Assembly (NCBI RefSeq): GCF_010093815.1
Contig: NW_022985558.1
Coordinates: forward strand, 1,341,459 to 1,405,458
Reading direction: 5' to 3'
Length of the DNA stretch: 64,000 nt
Source: Pseudovirgaria hyperparasitica
Taxonomy: Eukaryota; Ascomycota; Dothideomycetes; Acrospermales; Acrospermaceae
This document shows positions 61,001 through 64,000 of this stretch, piece after piece. The position numbers and the translations under genes were made by a program. Within the stretch, counting starts at the first letter, position 1; every line of letters begins with the position of its first letter. The notes below the pieces were generated by a model that had not been told where the DNA came from, ran no database searches, and saw nothing but the letters and a program-made list of their open reading frames with translations.

Positions 61001-64000
61001 CACCAAGGACCCTAGCACTATCGGCCGACCTACAGGAGGTGTTGCATGGGTTGTAGATCCAAGCGATCACGACCGCCTCGCGCCAGTTGGCAGTGTGGGT
61101 GAGATGCTTTTGGAAGGACCCTTCCTTGCTCGTGAATATCTAAACAACGAGGAAAAGACCAGAGAAGCATTCATCGAGAATCCTCGCTGGATTGTTTCAT
61201 TCAATACCGGACCAATTGAGCGACAACACCGACTTTACAAGACTGGTGACCTCGTACGGTTGAACGAAAATGGCACGCTTGTGTATATCGGACGGAAGGA
61301 CAACCAGGTCAAGCTCAACGGTCAGCGATTGGAACTTGGTGAGATCGAGCACAAGATGGACACAAATTCGAAGATCCAACATTCTCTTGTGGTTCTTCCA
61401 AAGAAAGGCCCCTGTAAGAAACGTCTTGTGGGTGTCTTATCACTGGCTGCCCTAGTGTCTGAAGGCATAACCTCAAATCTCTGTGCTCTCATCGAGGGCG
61501 AGGATAGACAGAAAGTGGCAAAGACTCATCTGAGTCAAATCCAGGAGACGCTGATGGGACAACTACCGTCGTACATGGTTCCATCGGTCTGGGCTGTCGT
61601 GGAAAGTCTCCCGCTACTTCCTTCTGGTAAGCTCGATCGCAGAGTGGTAACCACTTGGGTCGAGACGATGGATGACACAACATATGACAAGATAAGCGGC
61701 ATCGACGGAAGCTCCGACTCTGGATCTCCTGCCACCAAGCTCGGCAAACTTCTGCAAGAAATCATTGCGAAGGTTCTCAATATCCCGGAGAAACGTGTTG
61801 TACAGAATCAGTCCTTCCTCAGTCTGGGAGGCGATTCAATCACGGCTATGCAGGTATTAGCCCGATGCCGCAAGGAAAAGGTCACTTTGTCACTGAACGA
61901 TATCCTCCGGAGCAAGTCCATTTCCCAAATGGCGCTGTGTGCTGGCACTGGAGACCAAATCCTGGGCCAAAAGGAGGTGGTGGATCAGCTCTTCGATCTC
62001 TCGCCCATCCAGAAACTTTATATGGAATCCGCCAGCAGTACAGTTGGGGAGAGCAGGTTCAACCAAAGCTTTACGCTGCGCTTGACTCGGCCCGTCAATC
62101 TACAGGCAATACAGGACGCCATCGAGACAATCGTTGCGCAACATTCCATGCTCAGAGCACGATTCTGTAAAACTAAATCTGGATGGCAGCAGAAAATCAC
62201 ATCCGACATGAAGTCATCATATCGCTTCCAGGACCATGGCGATTCTTCACCACAATCTATGGTTCAAGCAGTGGGTCGGAGCCAGTCAGGTTTAGACATT
62301 GAGAAAGGACCACTCTTTTCTGTGGACCACTTTCAGCAAGGCTCTGAATGCCAAGTAATTGTCCTTGTAGGCCACCATCTCGTTGTAGATATGGTGTCAT
62401 GGAGAGTCATTCTTCAAGATCTCGAGGAGCTCCTAGACTCGGGATCCCTATCTATGGACAAGCCGATGTCTTTCCAGGCATGGTGTTCGATGCAGACTGA
62501 GCATGCTCAGAAGAACAGTGCAAAGAGTAGTAAGAAGATTCTACCCTTCAAGGTAGTCCCAGCAGACATGCATTACTGGGACATGCAGGACAAAGCCAAC
62601 ACGTACGGGGATACCGACGATGATTCGTTCATAATCGACAAGGACACTACTGACATTGCCCTTGGCGGAGCAAACAAAGCCTTGGGAACCGAGCCAATTG
62701 ATCTTCTGCTCGCAGTCGTGGCTCACTCATTCAGCCGAGTCTTTAATGACAGACCTACACCCACCCTATGGAATGAGGGCCATGGTCGAGAGTCGTGGGA
62801 TGCAGCGATCGATCTCTCAAGGACTGTTGGATGGTTCACTACCATTGCACCTGCACATGTACAAGTTGGGGAAGGTTCAAACAACATCATCGACACTATT
62901 AAGAGGATGAAGGATGCCCGACGCCAAATACCATCAAATGGACGACCCTACTTTGCTCATCGTTATTTGACACCTGAGGGCCGATGGCAGTTTGGCGATC
63001 ATATGCCGATGGAAATCGTCTTCAATTATCTCGGAAAGATGCAACAGCTCGAAGCCAGTGACTCTCTACTCCAACAGCACGAGTATCCGACTGGAAAGGA
63101 CGATTCCCGTGTTGTCGCTGACGTGGGTTCCAAAGCGAACCGATTCGCACTTTTCGAAATCTCTGCAGTTGTCAAACGGGACCAGCTTGAGTTCTCATTC
63201 ATCTATAACCGTCATATGGGTCGTCAAGACAGCATCAAAGCCTGGATGAAGGAGTGCCAAAAGACTGTTCGGGAGGCTGTACACAAGCTCGCATCTTCTC
63301 GCATCGAGCCGACTTTGAGCGACTATCCAGTCTTGCCGATCACGTATGACGAAATGCAACAAATGGTCGAGGAGACATTTCCAGACGCAGGCATCAAGAG
63401 TCCCGAGGAAGTTGAAGACGTCTATCCATGTGCGCCTATGCAAGAGGGTTTATTCCTAAGCCAACTTCGAGACCCGTCAAGCTACTTGTTCTCGGCCGTC
63501 TATGATGTGGACCCTGTAGACCCAAGCCACAAGATAGACGGAAAGAAGCTGCTTTCGTCGTGGCAGCCAGTGGTTGACCGACACCCAGCCCTCCGTTCTC
63601 TCTTCGTCGACAGTGTCTGCAAAGGCGGAGTCTTTGACCAGATAGTTCTCAAGAATGCTGACAGCTGCATCAAGTACATTGAGTGCGAAGATGATGAGGC
63701 ACTTGACAAGCTGGCTGAGATCAAACTGACCGAGACCAACTATGCGAAGAAGCCTCGCCTGCCCCATCAAGCAACGGTGTGTGTCATGAAGTCGGGCAAG
63801 GTTCTATTCAAACTGGAGGTCAATCATGCCGTTATCGATGGGGGCTCTGCCGCTGTGATTATCGAGGATTTCATTGCCTCATACGAAGATCGACTACCCC
63901 CTGGAGAAGGACCGCTCTACAGCGAGTACATCAAATATATCCGTGGACAGCCACCTAGCTCTGATGTCAGCTTCTGGAAGAACTATCTCGAGGACCTGAA
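43099..64000 (+). CDS. Multimodular nonribosomal peptide synthetase (3' end outside window)
   Basis: Exons 43099-43656, 43708-50917, 50972-55587, 55642-56785, 56856-57089, 57146-57847, 57911-60514 and 60562->64000 encode at least 6835 aa; phases agree at every junction. The ATG at 43099 (GTTATGGCA) is the first in frame. Domain order: partial C, A1-T1-E1, C2-A2-T2, C3-A3-T3-E3, C4-A4-T4, C5-A5-T5-E5, C6 (cut by the window). Adenylation motifs (TSGSTG/TSGTTG, YGPSE/YGPTE, TGDLVR, GRKDxQVKLxGQR, SGKLDRK), carrier LGGDSI/GGDS motifs and epimerase HHLVxDxVSWR with EGHGREPW are clear in each module. The product should be a peptide of six or more residues with D residues at 1, 3 and 5. Only three acyl-transfer-chain repeats are in view; release domain and total length are unknown. 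The peptide is not one I recognise. Confidence 0.95.
43120..47110 (+). other. NRPS module 1: partial C, A1, T1, E1
   Basis: The first ~250 residues match only the C-terminal half of a condensation domain (FWKHYLSG, ALRVTWALLLRLYTG, DDVCFGFLETRR); there is no HHxxxDG. A1 runs ~43945-45480 and T1 carries its phosphopantetheine Ser at 45676-45678 (LGGDSI). E1 spans ~45830-47110 with GHHLVIDLVSWR at ~46213. A1 has SGSTGQPKP, Pro in place of the usual Gly of the PKG loop. Hand-aligned specificity residues of A1 are D-A-V-V-V-A-G-V-A, hydrophobic in type. This module should load residue 1 and convert it to D. Confidence 0.85.
47240..50400 (+). other. NRPS module 2: C2, A2, T2
   Basis: C2 begins at EIEDIYPCSAIQEGLL and has GHQIMDG as its active-site motif. 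A2 runs ~48583-50110. Its hand-aligned pocket residues are D-N-E-D-G-G-V-I-N; Glu and Asp at the positions equal to 239 and 278 of GrsA occur in codes for Lys and Orn, so a basic substrate is inferred. T2 has GGDSI with Ser at ~50290. No epimerase follows, so residue 2 stays L. Confidence 0.85.
50530..55040 (+). other. NRPS module 3: C3, A3, T3, E3
   Basis: C3 (YPCTQLQEGLIALSMKQPG) is of the LCL-like type and has HHATYDG, cut after the Gly codon's first base by a 54 bp intron (50918-50971) that keeps the frame open if unspliced. A3 runs ~51886-53420; pocket residues D-A-I-L-V-G-A-V-V look aliphatic. T3 Ser at ~53605 (LGGDSI); E3 has AHHLVVDIVSWR at ~54150. Residue 3 should be D. Confidence 0.85.
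55170..58660 (+). other. NRPS module 4: C4, A4, T4
   Basis: C4 (DVEDIYPCSPMQEGLLLSQ) has SHAICDG, split by intron 55588-55641. A4 starts at ~56560 and is split by three introns, each at a core motif: after KAGG (56786-56855), inside TSG/TTG (57090-57145) and inside RTG/DLVR (57848-57910). Pocket residues D-A-M-L-V-G-A-V-I look aliphatic. T4 Ser at ~58525 (VGGDSL). No epimerase follows. Confidence 0.85.
58750..63260 (+). other. NRPS module 5: C5, A5, T5, E5
   Basis: C5 (AYPCSSLQEGLFTLSIKQPG) has an uninterrupted HHALYDG. A5 runs ~60052-61640 with an intron at the same TSG/STG place as A4 (60515-60561); pocket residues D-V-M-F-V-G-G-V-I. T5 Ser at ~61840 (LGGDSI); E5 has GHHLVVDMVSWR at ~62370 and EGHGRESW. 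Residue 5 should be D. Confidence 0.85.
63410..64000 (+). other. NRPS module 6: start of C6
   Basis: C6 starts at EVEDVYPCAPMQEGLFLSQ and reaches NHAVIDG (~63823-63843) before the window ends. It belongs to the same C subtype as C2 and C4, all of which follow an epimerase. Confidence 0.85.

Overview
The window comes from a filamentous ascomycete, most likely a dothideomycete. The reasons are the many 43-95 bp introns with GTRNGT donors and CTRAY-type branch sites, the mix of conserved fungal genes, a tRNA-Thr(AGT) with a small intron, and a very large multimodular NRPS gene beside an ABCC exporter. I had no database access, so assignments rest on recognised motifs and family architecture, and splice sites were set by hand with reading phase checked across every junction.

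Left block (1-19 kb), conserved genes: the 3' part of a FAR-17a/AIG1-like membrane protein (+), mitochondrial import-motor subunit PAM17 (+), an uncharacterised zinc-finger protein (-), the Rab geranylgeranyltransferase beta subunit BET2 (-), a RhoGAP protein (+), glycogen debranching enzyme GDB1 (+) and a 14-TM-type MFS transporter (-).

Middle block (19-33 kb), sparse: an intron-containing tRNA-Thr(AGT), about 4 kb with no recognisable gene, a NEDP1/SENP8-like deneddylase (-), an orphan cysteine-rich zinc-finger protein (+), a 505 bp AT-rich MITE with clear terminal inverted repeats and an 8 bp target duplication, a decayed and truncated DHA1-type MFS gene (-), intact cytochrome c1 CYT1 (-), and a decayed xylose-isomerase-like TIM-barrel gene (-).

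Right block (33-64 kb), a secondary-metabolite locus: an Aro3-type DAHP synthase (+), a 14-exon full-length ABCC transporter (-), and, diverging from it across about 2.6 kb, an NRPS gene (+) that runs off the right edge. The visible NRPS reads (partial C)-A-T-E / C-A-T / C-A-T-E / C-A-T / C-A-T-E / C..., so it should make a peptide of at least six residues with D residues at positions 1, 3 and 5. The modules form an ~8 kb bimodular unit repeated in tandem. The ABCC protein is the natural candidate exporter. The DAHP synthase could supply aromatic precursors or simply be the resident ARO3; this is not decidable from the window. This NRPS locus is the best candidate here for an undescribed system.
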